The notes under the pieces: generated by a model
Database searches by the model: none
Told to the model about the DNA's origin: nothing
Seen by the model: the letters and a program-made list of their open reading frames with translations, nothing else
NCBI GenBank assembly: GCA_030522415.1
Contig: CM060107.1
Coordinates: 48,142,307 to 48,206,306 of the forward strand
Source: Channallabes apus
Taxonomy: Eukaryota > Chordata > Actinopteri > Siluriformes > Clariidae
Reading direction: 5' to 3'
DNA length: 64,000 bases
Position numbers and translations under genes: made by a program
Shown: positions 49,547-61,480 of the stretch, in pieces
Layout of the letters: each line of letters starts with the position of its first letter
Numbering within the stretch: position 1 is the first letter of the stretch

Positions 49547-49814
49547 ATAAAAGATTAAATAAAAAGACATTAAGCCTCACTTATCAGTTCCTTTTGGCAC
49601 TGGCTGCTTTGTCTTTTTAGTGATTATACCTTTCTTAATTTCCACTGAAAGTGGTGCCATTTTCTTCGTGCTACCAACCTTGTTAACTTTCTTGGTGCAT
49701 GGTGTAATATCTCCATTAAATCTTGCTCAAAATGCCAAAAAACAAACCAAAAGAAAATCATAAAATGTATAAAGTCTCTTAGCTTGGCCTTCCACTGACG
49801 CAAACCAGTTGCTT

Positions 49815-49925
49815 TTTTTTTCCTTTTCGCAATTTTCTGCCTAATTTAGTCCCTAATTAAGGCGCTCCTACATTAAGACTACTAATACCTGTCAGGGAGG
49901 ACCGAATACTCTGAAAATCCTTTGG
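49815..49925 (-). repeat. SINE 3' fragment, 'cctccgagtggcgc' family
   Basis: cgcaattttctgcctaattt and ctacattaagactactaat match the inverted tail at 40195-40270. Confidence 0.6.
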
Positions 49926-50044
49926 ATACCAAATTTTAATTCTTATGGTGAAAATTCATGAGGGCATTCGTACTGTATGTCGAGGTTCAGCTGCACTTGT
50001 TTCCTCACACTTTTCAAATTCATTTCCATTATATTTTTTATTCT

Positions 50045-50512
50045 TTAAAACAGTTTGGACAGCATGGTGGGTGATCCATAGATCTCCTCATGCACCTCCA
50101 GGGCCCGGGTTCGATTCCCGCCTTGGGGACATGTACCTACATGTACATGTTTAGAAATGGTTTTATATGAAATAATATGATTATAGTTGGTAAGATTATT
50201 AATATTAATATATATTAATATTAATATTAATATTGGTAATATTCTTGGGTGGATTTTCTGTCTTTATATAATTTTTTATATATTTCTTATACAGATTTTC
50301 ACCTTTAGAACTCACCTCCAGGATGAATTAATTCTTGGGGTCTGTGTGCATGTAGTTTGTATGTTCTTCTCCCCGTTTCCGTTGGTGGGTTTCCTCCGCG
50401 TACTCCTGCTTCCTCCCTCAGACCCAAAACATGGGGATTATGCTACCTGGCGTTCCAATTGCCCATACAGTGCACGTGTGAATGTTGTCCACCTAACACG
50501 GTTGTAGAAATG
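50045..50512 (+). repeat. V-SINE-like SINE interrupted by a 205-bp insertion
   Basis: Head ggacagcatggtgggtgatc with box B gggttcgattcccgcc (to 50128), then an insertion at 50129-50333, then the SINE resumes at gggtctgtgtgcatgtagtt and continues through ggtgggtttcctccgcgtac to 50512. The 7-mer cttgggg is present on both sides of the insertion. Confidence 0.85.
50138..50336 (-). repeat. Long inverted repeat, right arm
   Basis: Reverse complement of 49352-49546, lying inside a SINE. The centre is rich in ATTAAT repeats; with the left arm it could form a hairpin with a loop of about 590 nt. Confidence 0.95.
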
Positions 50513-50522
50513 GGAATAAATT

Positions 50523-50884
50523 AATTAATTCATCTTCTATACCGCTTTATCCTCTATTCAGGGTCGCGGGGGACCTGGAGCCTATCCCAGGAGGCTTAGG
50601 GCACAAGGCAGGGTACACCCTGGACATGGTGCCAATCCATCACAGGGCACACACTCATACACACATTCACACACTACGGTCAATTTGGGAACACCAATTA
50701 GCCTAACCTGCATATCTTTGGACTGTCGGAGGAAACCGGAGTACCCGGAGGAAACCCACCAAGCACGGGGAGAACATGCAAACTCCATGCACACAGAGAT
50801 GGGAATCGAGCCTGGCCGGGGAATCGAACCTGGACCCTGGAGGTGCAAGGCGACAGTGCTAACCACTACACCACCGCGCCGCCA
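50523..50884 (-). repeat. V-SINE-like SINE, longest copy
   Basis: Inverted copy with all parts: tcttctataccgctttatcc, gggtacaccctggacatggt, acactacggtcaatttggga, gaggaaacccaccaagcacg, inverted box B (gaatcgaacctggaccc) and head ccactacaccaccgcgccgcc up to 50884. Confidence 0.92.
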
Positions 50885-51420
50885 TGGGAATAAATATATA
50901 ATTTATAATTGTATTCCGTCTCCACGGTCCATAGATGGATGGATTTTTGACATACAACAAATCACACACATTTTCCACCAGACAACCGGTTCACTTTTAT
51001 TTATGTAAGTATTTAATGTCTACATTTACTTCTACACAAGAGAATTCCTGCTACAGGAGCACTACATTTACTATACTGTAGGTCAGTAGTGCTGACTTCA
51101 GTGTTCTGCACTTTTCCCAGCACTGATTGTACTAACAGTGCCACGGAGGTGCTATCCACTCCAGCAGGGCTGTAGAACAATGAAAAGTCTGAGATGGGAG
51201 GAGTTCACCTCCACGCACTGGACTTTTGTGTCTGCAGGCGTCCGTCTGATTTTGCGTCACAACCTGGAGTAGTTTCTCAATCAGTGTGGGCGGAGACTAC
51301 AAACAAACAAACAAAAACAAACAAAAAAAGATTCAGAGATTTTTTTTTTTTTTTTTTTACCTCACTCAGCCTCTTATTCTGTTTTGAAAACAACAACAAC
51401 GTGTTTGTGTTTCATTTAAG
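50885..51420. other. Upstream of sh3rf1, nothing recognised
   Basis: Contains an (AAAC)n-type run at 51300-51330 and poly-T at 51340-51358. An open frame (51194-51595) spans these and looks accidental. Confidence 0.45.
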
Positions 51421-51429
51421 CAGTCCAAG

Positions 51430-51913
51430 TACCGCGGTATTCTTTACGATAATGTTACCCCCCTCTTCCCCGTCCTCCGTCCCTCCCTCCCGAGTGCGAG
51501 CTGTTCCTCATGTGTCTGCGTGTAACACAAGATCAACTCAGTTGATCATGGCGCTCGGAGGCGGCGGGGTCTCGGTCCTCTCGCTTTTTCCTTAAACTAT
51601 TCCCCAGCACAAGATCTCCTCCGACTCGGATCAGCAACACACACACACACACACACAGCACTGAAGTAGACTGATTTATTTAGGAATTTTGAGATATCGG
51701 ATGTGAACATGTAAACGACTGGGTCGGATCAAGGATCGAGATTTCAGTGTCCCTTAGGCTTTTCCTTTAACTCAAGTTTCCCAGTTTGAAGCGGAACAAC
51801 TCGGCTGTTTCGGGAAGAGGAAGGAGAGGCCGTGTGTAAGGTAGATCTCATCTGGCTCTTACACAACTTGTATTTATGGACATGAAATAGTTGGGGGTAT
51901 CAAAAAGTAATCT

Positions 51914-51959
<46 letters not shown>

Positions 51960-52350
51960 TGTGTGTGTGTGTGTGTGAGAGAGAGAGAAATTGTGGAAAG
52001 CATGTGATATTGCGGCAAAGTTTAAATTTCACATTGTATCTAATCTGCGTCCGTTCTGTTTGATGTTTCTTCGTTTGTTTGTTCTGTAACTGTTGTTTTT
52101 CGGATAACATCAGAGACTCGTTACATTTGTAGCGCTGCACGGAAACAATGTTGCCTAATGATAGTCTTGGAGAAACACTGTTGTTTTCTAGCTCGAACTC
52201 CACATTACCGCCGCCGTTACTCAGTATCCGAGCGTGTTTACTTCGCGTGTGGAAGAAAAAGAAAAAAAAAAACCAGCTTCGTTGAAAGTCGGTTTTTTTC
52301 GGCGCGTTCCGGCGGAGTGACTCTCAGTCACCTTGCAGCAAAGCCATCCG
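51430..52350 (+). promoter_or_regulatory. sh3rf1: Candidate CpG-rich promoter and 5' non-coding exon of sh3rf1
   Basis: CpG-containing pieces (atggcgctcggaggcggcgg near 51548, gaggccgtgtgtaag near 51830, ccgccgccgttactc near 52210, cggcgcgttccggcgg near 52301) stand out from AT-rich surroundings. gtgtaag|gtagat at 51841 would serve as a donor for the acceptor at 53757. Exon limits are inferred; the first sh3rf1 exon is non-coding in known vertebrate genes. Confidence 0.4.
51914..51988. repeat. (GT)n/(GA)n compound microsatellite
   Basis: Two GT runs separated by GA runs. Confidence 0.95.
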
Positions 52351-52650
52351 AATGATAAAACTGGCCTATATATTTTTTATTATTGTTATTATTATTTAAA
52401 CAATCATTTATAATAATTATTTAACACAGAATTTTGTATAAATTAGATATGTTTAAAAAAAGCTATATTTTTTTAGCTTGATGCTTGTAAAATGCAAGGC
52501 AGAAAACGATTTAAAAGTTTACTACATTTCTATTTGAACATTTTCTTCCACCTTTTCTCTACTGTGTTCACTCATGTCCTTGTTGCATTAAAAAAAAAAT
52601 CACACCTGGAAAAGCATCAGACAACACACCTGTCCTGTAATATAGAGTTT

Positions 52651-52759
52651 AAAACTAGTACGGGTGCCATTATTTTTGCACATACACTTTTTATGTGATA
52701 GTAATAACCTTTGGATGGTTTAAGTAAGACTTGACGCTCATCTTGTACTTCTTCTGCAT

Positions 52760-52810
<51 letters not shown>

Positions 52811-52962
52811 TGTGTGATCAAGACCAAGCCTCAAGTCTTAGTTAAAACTAGTATGGCATTTGGGTGCCATTATTTTTGCACATGCACTTTTTATGTGATA
52901 GTAATAACCTTTGGATGGTTTAAGTAAGACTTGATGCTCGTCTTGTACTTCTTCTGCATTCT

Positions 52963-53012
<50 letters not shown>

Positions 53013-53155
53013 AATGTGTGATCAAGACCAAGCCTCAAGTCTTAGTTAAAACTAGTATGGCATTTGGGTGCCATTATTTTTGCACATACACTATTTATTT
53101 GTTAGTAATGACCTACGTATGGTTTAAATAGGACTCGACTCTAGTCTTGTATTTC
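52651..53155 (+). repeat. Tandem array of about 200-bp units, 2.5 copies
   Basis: Units start at about 52651, 52844 and 53048 (aaaactagta(c/t)gg). Each of the first two ends in a CA microsatellite; the last is truncated and more diverged. It lies in the presumed first intron of sh3rf1. Confidence 0.92.
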
Positions 53156-53757
53156 TGTGTGTGTGTGTGTTGGCCTTTTGTCTGCCTGTTGGCTTGGTAC
53201 TGGTGCTTTTTTCCCTCTCTCTCTCTTTAATGAGGTATACAGTCCTTTGTCCGTAGAGGAGTTTTAATGCTAATAGAATAGTTCAGCAAGTCTGGAGGGG
53301 TGTTTTCTCTGCCGGCCTGAAATCCGACTCCCACAATTTTGTTTTGATGATGGAGTTTTCCCTAAACACCCTGCATTCCACAGAATATCCGATATCTCAC
53401 CTCTTTAGAAGAAGAAACACTTGAGGTCGGTATGGCAATAGCGAAAGAGTGTTTACTGGCTCAGAACCTGTTATTGTGGAATGTATTTATATTTACTTTT
53501 ATTCTGTTATTCTGGTCAGGGTTAAGGTGGATCCAGGGTCGGTCCTGGGAATGGACATCCTGAGTAGGATCCCAGTCTGTCACATTCGCACTTACAACAA
53601 TTAAGTGTAGCAAATTCACCCTCTGGCATGAGGTGGGGGGGAAAAAACCCCTGGAAACTCGAACAGGCAGTAGTTTGTATACCCGACTCTAGATCATAAT
53701 CTGTATATTTTTGTTTTCCGCTACATTAAATACAACATTGCTTCTGTCTCTTTGCAG
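53156..53757. other. Presumed sh3rf1 intron
   Basis: No repeat ends recognised. Ends in a good acceptor, cttctgtctctttgcag, at 53757. Confidence 0.5.
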
Positions 53758-53914
53758 TGCCTGGTAATAACCCAACAATGGTCATGGTATGGGCGTGACA
53801 TGACAGCTGAGGAGAACCTCGATCCTTTCGCATGCACGCGCACCCACAAGAAAAATGTGTCTTTTATATCCGAGAGCCCAGCTGGAGTGAATGAGGGACA
53901 GCGCGAGCACCGCG
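53758..53914 (+). other. sh3rf1: sh3rf1 5' UTR part of first coding exon
   Basis: Sequence between the acceptor and the start codon. It includes an in-frame upstream ATG at 53891 (eight codons earlier) in a weak context. Confidence 0.7.
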
Positions 53915-54265
53915 ATGGACGAATCGGCCCTGCTGGATCTGCTTGAGTGCCCGGTGTGCCTGGAACGGCTGGACGTCACCGCCAAGGTACTGCCGTGCCA
54001 GCATACGTTCTGCCGCCGCTGCCTGCTTGGCATCGTGGGATCGCGCGGCGAGCTGCGGTGCCCTGAATGTCGCACGCTTGTGGAGAGCGGCGTGGACGAG
54101 TTGCCCAGCAACATCCTGCTTGTGCGCCTGCTCGACGGCATCAAGCAACGGCCCTGGCGGGCGGGCACGGGTTGTACCAACGGCTCGGCTGGCGGGGGCG
54201 GCAGAGAGCATGCGAATCCGGGAACGCAACCCCAAAGAGCTCAGACCAAAAGTACTGCTGTCAGG
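53915..54265 (+). CDS. sh3rf1: sh3rf1 first coding exon (POSH E3 ubiquitin ligase, RING domain)
   Basis: SH3RF1/POSH is a RING E3 ubiquitin ligase and JNK-pathway scaffold with four SH3 domains, acting in the cytosol and at the trans-Golgi. This exon gives residues 1-117. It holds a complete C3HC4 RING with Cys12, Cys15, Cys28, His30, Cys33, Cys36, Cys49 and Cys52, followed by [20 protein letters not shown], diagnostic of POSH. The start at 53915 matches known SH3RF1 proteins ([15 protein letters not shown]) and has G at -3 and +4; the in-frame ATG at 53891 would add eight residues. The donor gtgagt at 54266 ends the exon in phase 0. GC content is well above the flanks. The exons for the SH3 domains must lie beyond 64000, as none appears here. 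Confidence 0.97.
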
Positions 54266-54593
54266 GTGAGTCGAGTTTTCTGCCTTGCTTATGTGTAGTT
54301 GATGGTGGTGGGTTTGGCAGGTGTTTGACTACCACCTGCATGTAGATTCTTTTGTGTCTGGTCTATGAGAAATTTCTGAAAACATATTGATCACATTGTG
54401 TGAGTGCCAAGTGTGTGTGCAAGGGTGTGACCAAACCTAAACCTAATAAAATACATTTTTTATGAGCATGCTTCAACCTTCACATGGCAGACACATCAGC
54501 AAGATGCAAGTTTTTACAGATAACTAAAATTAAAATCCATAATTTTCATAATAAAGTATGAATATATTGTCAAGTATTGAGTAGTTCCTGGTC

Positions 54594-54775
54594 CGGAACA
54601 GTCCTGGCCTAGGATCTCAGTTGGTGAGCTGAAGGTTAGGGCTTCAAGCCACACCACTTGAGGGAGAGAGAGACCCGTAACCTCGTACCCCATACAGCAT
54701 GAAGGGGATCGGTCGTTAAACCCGTGCCAGATCTTGTGGATCAAATGATCCGATGTGTCACTTCTTAGGATAAAA
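54594..54775 (+). repeat. tRNA-derived SINE, 'gggttgcatcag' family, worn
   Basis: aggatctcagttggtgagct, gggcttcaagccacacc (worn box B), gtcgttaaacccgtgccag and aatgatccgatgtgtcac follow the family order. Confidence 0.6.
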
Positions 54776-55054
54776 GGCACAAGAATAAAAAAAAAGATTC
54801 TAAGCTTCCCGTTCAAGTGTGAGCACAAAAGCCCAGTAATCAGATCCTAGTAAAACATCAGTAGAAGATAAATGCCTTGGCATTGAATCCACCACCAGCA
54901 CAAGCAGCTGCAAAGCACAACTAATCACAGTAACTACAGTTGTTATGGTGCTCGACTAAACAAGCATGTTTTTGTGTTTTCCCTCTCCAAAGCAAGCAAT
55001 TAATTCTGATTAGTGTAGCAACCCAACCTTTTATTAATCAATTGTTATAAATAA

Positions 55055-55180
55055 GGAGGCAGCATGGTGGCCTAGTGGTTAGCACCATCGCATTTCTTCT
55101 CAGGGGTCTGGGTTCGATTCCCGCCTCGGGTCTGCTCCACACCCCACATGACCCTGCATACAGCATAAAGCGGTACGTGA
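55055..55180 (+). repeat. V-SINE-like head
   Basis: ggcagcatggtggcctagtgg with gttagcaccat (box A) and gggttcgattcccgcc (box B); the body is missing. It lies a few bases before another SINE. Confidence 0.8.
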
Positions 55181-55195
55181 GTGATCAAATAGTCA

Positions 55196-55330
55196 GGGCT
55201 CAGGGGGTAGCTCAGTGGTTAAGGCATTGGACTACAGTTGGGAAGGTCTATTCTTGTTCCCTCATGACCCTTGAAGCCTCACCAAGAGCTTTGTCACGTC
55301 ACCAAGAACCCAGAACAGCCATCATACTGT
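55196..55330 (+). repeat. tRNA-derived SINE, 'gagggttaaggg' family
   Basis: Head aggggtagctcagtggttaa has a good box A; box B is degenerate (ggtctattcttgttccc). Not a functional tRNA gene, as no acceptor stem pairs. Confidence 0.75.
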
Positions 55331-57125
55331 TTGTGCTGCGACTGGAGACTCCTTCCTAAGCATCTCCGAGCTCCAATATCAGTATTGACCGTGACGTCAA
55401 TGACGTGTGGCCATGTCAGGATGGTAAACAGGAAGTGCTGGCTCACGAAGTTGACAGAATGACATCATTAATCGTTGAATGTTTTACTTTTACCGCTATG
55501 ATGCGGAATGAGGTCATGCTTAAAAAAAAAAAAAAAGTATTGTTGCCCTTGTGTATCTGCCCAGACTTGCTATACCCTGATGACATTCGTGTGTGTCCGT
55601 GAGCCCTGATTGCATCTCGTTACAGTTCTTTAGTGTGCTTTTTGCGGCAAGAGAAACTGTATTAACTGGGTCTTTCCGTGTGTACATGTAGGCACATGCA
55701 GGAATCTGAGACAAAAGGAAACGCATACATGTCGGTGCCCTTGTTATTGCGGGTTCGCATAATAACGTGTGTGTGTGTGTGTGTAGCTCTATTATAGGTT
55801 TGCGGTGAGGTGTTCTCGCTCGTGTGGTGATGAACCTGCACGGTCGTCATGGCAGCAGTTTTTGTTTTGTTTTTGTTTTGTCTTCTCGTCTGTCTTACTT
55901 TTGGTCTGAACCGGGACCAAAAACACAGATGTCCCTATAATCAAGTCTGGTTTTCCTGCTCGCGTTACCCTCTTAGTCATCGTCTCTTTTGTTCCGGTCA
56001 GATTGAGTTTGACGTCTTTTTGTAGCCTTTTCTCCGCAAGGTGTCGGGTTACCGCCATCCCGTCCCCTAAGGATTCACCGTCCAGCTGATCAGATTAACG
56101 TGCCGTACCTGCCTCCTACATCAAAGCTCGATTACTAGCAGGAAGGAAATGTTTAACTCTGGCTCTCCACCAATAAAAAATATTATTTTTTAAATATTTA
56201 TTTATTTATTTTTTGGTATCTGCCTCGGGGTTACTTTGTGTATGCGCATTATTTGTGTTCGTTATCTGCAGACTGCAGGAAAAACTGCGACTTTCTGAAA
56301 CGAGCCAAGTGTGCGTCAGGATAAGGCTCAACTCCGTTTCGCCTGCTTTTAATATCGATCAAACGTTCTTTCGTATCAAGAGGAACAGAATCACTCCGAG
56401 CAGACGGTGTCACGCTGGCAACTTTAATCTCTGCGCTTTTCCCTGGGATCTGTTTGAGAGAGCTTGCGGTGCTGCAGCAAAACACCTTGTGTCTTCAGAG
56501 CTTTGCGCGCGTGTGTGTGTGTGTGCCTCAGGTATGTGTATGAGCGATGCCAGTAACAGAGTTCTGTGCCGATGGTGTCGGCTCCTTTCATGGACCTCTT
56601 TGTTGTTGTGGTGTTTAGGCTCTGATTTAGGATGCGCGCGCACACACGGACCTTTGGATCATTTCTACCTCTGTTTTGGGTCGGAATAGCTTCCTGCTTT
56701 TACGCCAGCAAACAAATGATCAAAATCCGATCAAAGCGTCGTATCTAAAATGCAAATCATTCCTTGGGGCGTTCGTGTTCCTGGTTGTTCTACGCGCTCC
56801 CTTGAGGGCGCCAAGGAATACCTTCATTATCATATGGTGCATAATGTATTGAGAAGGAGGGAGCTGTTACATGGCAATCAAACATAAATCAGATCTCCTG
56901 TAGGTAGTTCAAGCCTTCTATCTTCAAGATCCATGTAGCGTTCCTCTGTAATCCTACAGGTGGGAGCGCTCTAAACTATTCATCGTGTATTGTGAAGCCT
57001 GTTTAGTCTTAGAAACAAATGAATATTGAATCAGGATATTTATAAAATCATGACGCTTACAGAATCGCAATACGAATCAGATCGGCTCCTAGGTATCGTG
57101 ATGATACCGTATCGATTGGTACCTG
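55331..57125. other. Intron, nothing recognised
   Basis: Poly-A at 55521-55535 and short GT runs near 55770 and 56510. No repeat termini or exons. Confidence 0.45.
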
Positions 57126-57131
57126 GTGAGT

Positions 57132-57405
57132 CCTCACTCACTTATAGTCCATACGGCTTAATCCTGTGTACAGGGTCACAGGGGGTGGGCATGGAGCCTA
57201 TCCCAAGAGAGGATCAAAAGGATGAGGCACGGTACACCTTGCACAAGGAGCCATTGCATCCCAGGGCACACACACACACACTCGCGCTCATTCACACACT
57301 AATGGCAATTTGGGAACCCTGATTGTCCCAATCGAGGAGAGAACATGTCAATTCCGTGCACACAGACCCCGAGGACGCAATCGAACCCGGACCCTGTAGA
57401 TGCTC
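57132..57405 (-). repeat. V-SINE-like SINE
   Basis: Inverted copy with ggatcaaaaggatgaggcac, a CA expansion, atggcaatttgggaaccc and inverted box B (gcaatcgaacccggaccc). The head is lost. Confidence 0.78.
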
Positions 57406-59200
57406 AGATCTTATCAGGAAAACCCGAGTAGTGGGAAGCGGGAAGTGATCGTTCCTCAGCACGGTACAAATCAATCACGCCGCAAGACTCATGAACAAGG
57501 GTGTCTGGTGATTTATGTGGCGAGTGGGATGCCACGCATTCGTCTGGTTGCCGTGTGTATCGATTCCTCCCGTGCGTGCTTTCTTATTACGCTAAACATC
57601 TATGTATACAAAGTCTAATGCATTTAGAGGCACCTGTTCCAGGTTAAGCTCTTAAGCTGTCCCTGCTGGACCGGCCCATCTGAGAGAGATTACAGCACAC
57701 CTCTGTTTCTGATCTCTCAAACGCTTTCACTTGCTCTCAAGCTTTAAACTAAACGATCGCCACCCTCCGTCTTTCGTCAATCTCTTTGTGTCTCTTTTAA
57801 CGTGACGGACAGACGGAGCTCTCGCTAACAAGGCTCCCGCCACACATGGTGCGACGCTCGGCTAACATACCCAGCTGTCGAGCCCATAAAAGGATGGGGG
57901 GAGGGGAGGGAGACATGGAGGCAGTGCTGGAGAGAGAGACAGAATTGAGGCTTGGACGAGCCGAGGTGTTGCGGAATTTTATTGGTTCGAGGACCAAATG
58001 TCGCCCCAGATGACTCGGTGTACTGCAGGTAGAAAAGCACTAGTACTTTTCTTTTTTTTTTTCCCCCCCCTCACAGGACCAAAAGGAAGTACGAGACTTA
58101 TTTACTCACCAAACAGGCACAAGGGTCACCTTTTGTTCGCGTGAGACGAAACTGAACTGCTGGTTTTACTTTAACAGACTGCGTAAGACGACGGTCCTGC
58201 ACGCGCTCACTTGAGGAAGATTTCAATCCATAGGCGTTTAATTCAATAACTGAGGGATTAGGTTTCTTTAGTTATGCATTAGCCAGACTTCCAGCCTTCG
58301 GTAAGGAGTCTGGAATGTTTCCTCTTGGCCATGATCACAGAAAGAGGCACACTTGTCCGACATGGCAGATGACCAACCATAGACCTTTTTCTGTAGCCTT
58401 GAAGCAGACAAGAAACCTACAGACAGACAGACGCGTCTCCCTGTAAGTTGTCCCGGTTTGACTTGAACGGTCCTCCTAATTTTAGACATCTATCAAATGC
58501 TGCCCTTATACCTCTATTATAACTAATCACTAATGCACTATGTCCATAAAGGCCAGATTAACCCCACCACCGCTGGAACGTCCCCTTAAGTACATATCTT
58601 TCATAGAACCGAATCCTCGTGTCACGAAGTATGTTAAATGCTGATATTGTAATCCGTTGTCCTGTTAATTGATATATATAAGACACTTCTGACCCTCTCA
58701 GCCAAGGCGTCCCACGAAGAAATAACAGCAGGGAGTCAGGAGTCAGGTTGAAAGGTCATAAGTGTGTGAGGTCAGGAGTCATGTGTGAGAGAGGGAGAAA
58801 TCTACCCTTTGATCCCCCTGATACAGACACATGGACACACGAGGAGCCGGAGCGATATTAATGGGTAGAGTTGTATCATCATTAGTGCCTGATTAGGGGT
58901 ATTTACACCCGACGCCCGACACGGCTGATGGAGATCTATTACGCAAAATTGCGCTTCGTTTTTAGACATTCAGGTGGGTCTCCAGTGTGCAAAAAAAAAA
59001 AATGAGGGTTTAAACAAGTCAGTTAGATTTTTCCCCTAATGTGACATCATATAAGAAGAGCCCCAAACATTGATTTTTTTAAATGTAATACTGTACTGTA
59101 TGCAATATCTCTAAAGCGTACTATGATGTAATCATGGGATCGATATTATGTAGCACATATCTTTCTGTTTAAATATTGGTCTGCACACCCCTCCATCCTC
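57406..59200. other. Intron, nothing recognised
   Basis: Mixed sequence including a G/A-rich stretch 57895-57960 and poly-T/C near 58050. No exon with SH3 features. Confidence 0.45.
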
Positions 59201-59204
59201 CAAA

Positions 59205-59388
59205 CATCTACGGCATTTGGCGGGCTCCCTTATCCGGAGCGACTTACATTTTTATCTCCTTATGCATCTGAGCAGTTGAGGGTTAAGCGTCTTGCTCAAG
59301 ATCCCCAACAGTGGCAACTTGGTGGTGCTGGGATTTGAACCTGGGACCTTCTGATCAGTAGTCCAACTCTTTAACACCTACCGAACGA
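59205..59388 (-). repeat. tRNA-derived SINE, 'gagggttaaggg' family
   Basis: ttatccggagcgacttacat, gagggttaagcgtcttgctc, gtggcaacttggtggtgctg and inverted box B (gggatttgaacctggg). Confidence 0.82.
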
Positions 59389-60004
59389 TTGATCTCCAGC
59401 AGTAATAAGTATAGGGTGAGCAGTTTATCCATCCTGGGAATGGCCAAGTCATTTAGCTTGCATTCTTCCTTACACAATGCTCACTTCCTGCGTATCCAAT
59501 ATCTGTAGATTTTCCTGCGTATCCTGCCTACCGACTCGGCATCTGCTACACCATTTTATTTAACAGTAAACTTTTTTTTTTTGACTTTATGCATTCTTTT
59601 TCTAGGTCTCGTACTAAATGTTTAAATTATGAATAAGAAAGTGAAAAGAGAACTTTCCGCATCCATCATTAGCTGGTAACAGCATGTCCCAAGGTCTTAT
59701 AACAGCATGCATCTAATCTATCTTATCCAACGGCAGTCTGCTAACGGCTACAGCTTTATTATTTAATGAAAGAAAAAAGAAAAAAAAAAGTTAGTTCCTG
59801 ATAGAACTTCAGCGGATACTTTCTCTTAAAGCTTTTGATGTCAGAAGGGTGGACACCTGCTCAGCTATCCTTAAGCGGTCCTTAAGGTTTTGAAGCTTGC
59901 GGCCAGGAAAGCGTAATATACTGTATTGTGAATTAGCCGCTAATGTATCAGGATGATAAAATATAAATCTTTTGAATTGCAGCAGTATTAATTCTACTTC
60001 ATGT

Positions 60005-60545
60005 ACGAGGCGAGGTATCAAAAAGTTTCAAGACTAGTTTTGTAACATGCCAACAGACCTTCATTAGTCAGCGTGCCAAAAGACATCGTCCTGGGAGAAA
60101 CTTTACCAATCACATCAAACGTCTCTGTGACAGATTTGCAAAGTTTATGACGATGCTGCAATGAGTCGTTCGAGCGGAAGAACATCCCTGGAAGACGACG
60201 AGAAGTCAGAAAGACCTTCAACGAACTGCAGCACCCGAAAACTGTCGAAACCATTCGGCAACTTGTACACGATGGTCGTTGGAGAGCGATCCTCAATCCT
60301 GCTGTCATTATCGAACGGTCCAGATAATGTACACACTTGTGATTTGAACATGAAGTTCGTCCCCAGACTGCTGACCCAGGAGCAGAAGGAACAAGTCGGC
60401 CAAGAACTCGGTCAGCGTCCCGCGGATGACCCGTCCTTCACGTCGAGGATCATTACAGATGACGACGCTTAGGTGTATGGGTACGACCCTGAGACGAAGC
60501 GACAGTCTTCACAGTGGAAGAGCTTATCATATCCATGAGCGAAAA
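60005..60545 (+). mobile_element. mariner transposase relic
   Basis: Fragments of a mariner transposase in order: SSGRTSLEDDEKSERPST, KFVPRLLTQEQKEQ, ITDDDA, then TAG where the family has Trp, then VYGYDPETKRQSSQWK. Frameshifts separate the blocks and a key residue of the (T/S)GDETW motif is altered. gaggtatcaaaaagtttcaa at the left may be near the element's end; the right end is lost. Confidence 0.85.
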
Positions 60546-61449
60546 AGGTGTTGGAGGTGTTAATACTCTGGTTGAAATAATATGAGGTCACAATAGGGGG
60601 GGAATCTAGATGGCTTGTTTAAGCCTTAATCAATACCAAAATGAAAAAAGGAGAGAGAGGGAATTCGTTTTTTTCGTCACATTTTTGTTTTACACCTTTA
60701 GGTTAATACTTTCGGCTTTATGTTAAATGAAAACTGTTGAAAATGTGTAGATGTACGTTTTATTTGTTCTTATTAATAAACTGGTCCTGCTTGTAATGAA
60801 CGGAGATTGTGGCTAATTTCCTACATGTAATTTTTATTTCTGATTTCAAATGAAACCCTATGAGCTTTTTGTTCTTAGTGCCGTCAGTAGATTAAAATTT
60901 AATCTAGTTAATCATCGTAATAGTCTCCCGATTAATCACAATTTAAAAATACTCAGATTTACTTGTGCAATATTGGAATATCCCGATTCTCCCGCACCCC
61001 CACTCCAGCGTGCACCCTGCTACCCTGCCACCCACCCACACACACACACTCAGAACTAAAAGGTTTCCCGAAATAATGTCTGTCGGTTGCATTGTTGCGT
61101 GCGGTGTCAGGAGACGAGCTTCCCCAGGAGCTCATAGTTCAGTCCTGCAGTTCCTCTCTTTGATGTGTGAATTCTTGCTTCTCTACTTCTGACTCCTCTT
61201 TCCGGAGTGTGTGAGTGTGTGTAAGAGCCGGTCAGGTCTTTTAATACACTCCGTAAGACTGCTGTTTATTGTACCCCGGTGTGTATAAACCCCTCCCACG
61301 CCGGTTCTCGTGACCGGCCAAGCCGCGTTGACTCACACTGGCCCTTTGTGATGACATCATTCATGCCGCAAGAACCCCTGGCTGACCCGAGCCTGTGTCA
61401 TGGCAGCCCCATGTTAAGGCCAAAGCCCTGCAGGCAAGCCTACACTTAA

Positions 61450-61480
<31 letters not shown>

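Larger units (their letters stand above)
49337..49999. mobile_element. Tigger-like non-autonomous element
   Basis: Left cagtggaacctcatcataag; right tgtatgtcgaggttcagctg is the worn inverted form. The interior (ccttttggcactggctgctt, taaatcttgctc) matches 20073-20592. A SINE fragment (49815-49925) is nested near its right side. Confidence 0.72.

Noticed and set aside
51194..51595. 133-codon open frame upstream of sh3rf1
   Set aside because: It runs through an AAAC array and poly-T (a run of Phe) and ends in low-complexity sequence; no family match.
53891..53917. Upstream in-frame ATG as sh3rf1 start
   Set aside because: The context is weak (T at -3, A at +4), and known SH3RF1 proteins begin at the next ATG (53915), which has G at -3 and +4.
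53864..54235. Long open frames on both strands over the sh3rf1 RING exon
   Set aside because: Shadows caused by high GC content; only the frame with the C3HC4 RING is coding.
55196..55270. tRNA-like sequence with a good box A
   Set aside because: Box B is degenerate, no acceptor stem pairs, and the sequence continues as a known SINE family; not a tRNA gene.
56213..56689. 158-codon open frame on the plus strand
   Set aside because: No recognised motif, it crosses a GT microsatellite and is overlapped by open frames on the other strand; probably chance.
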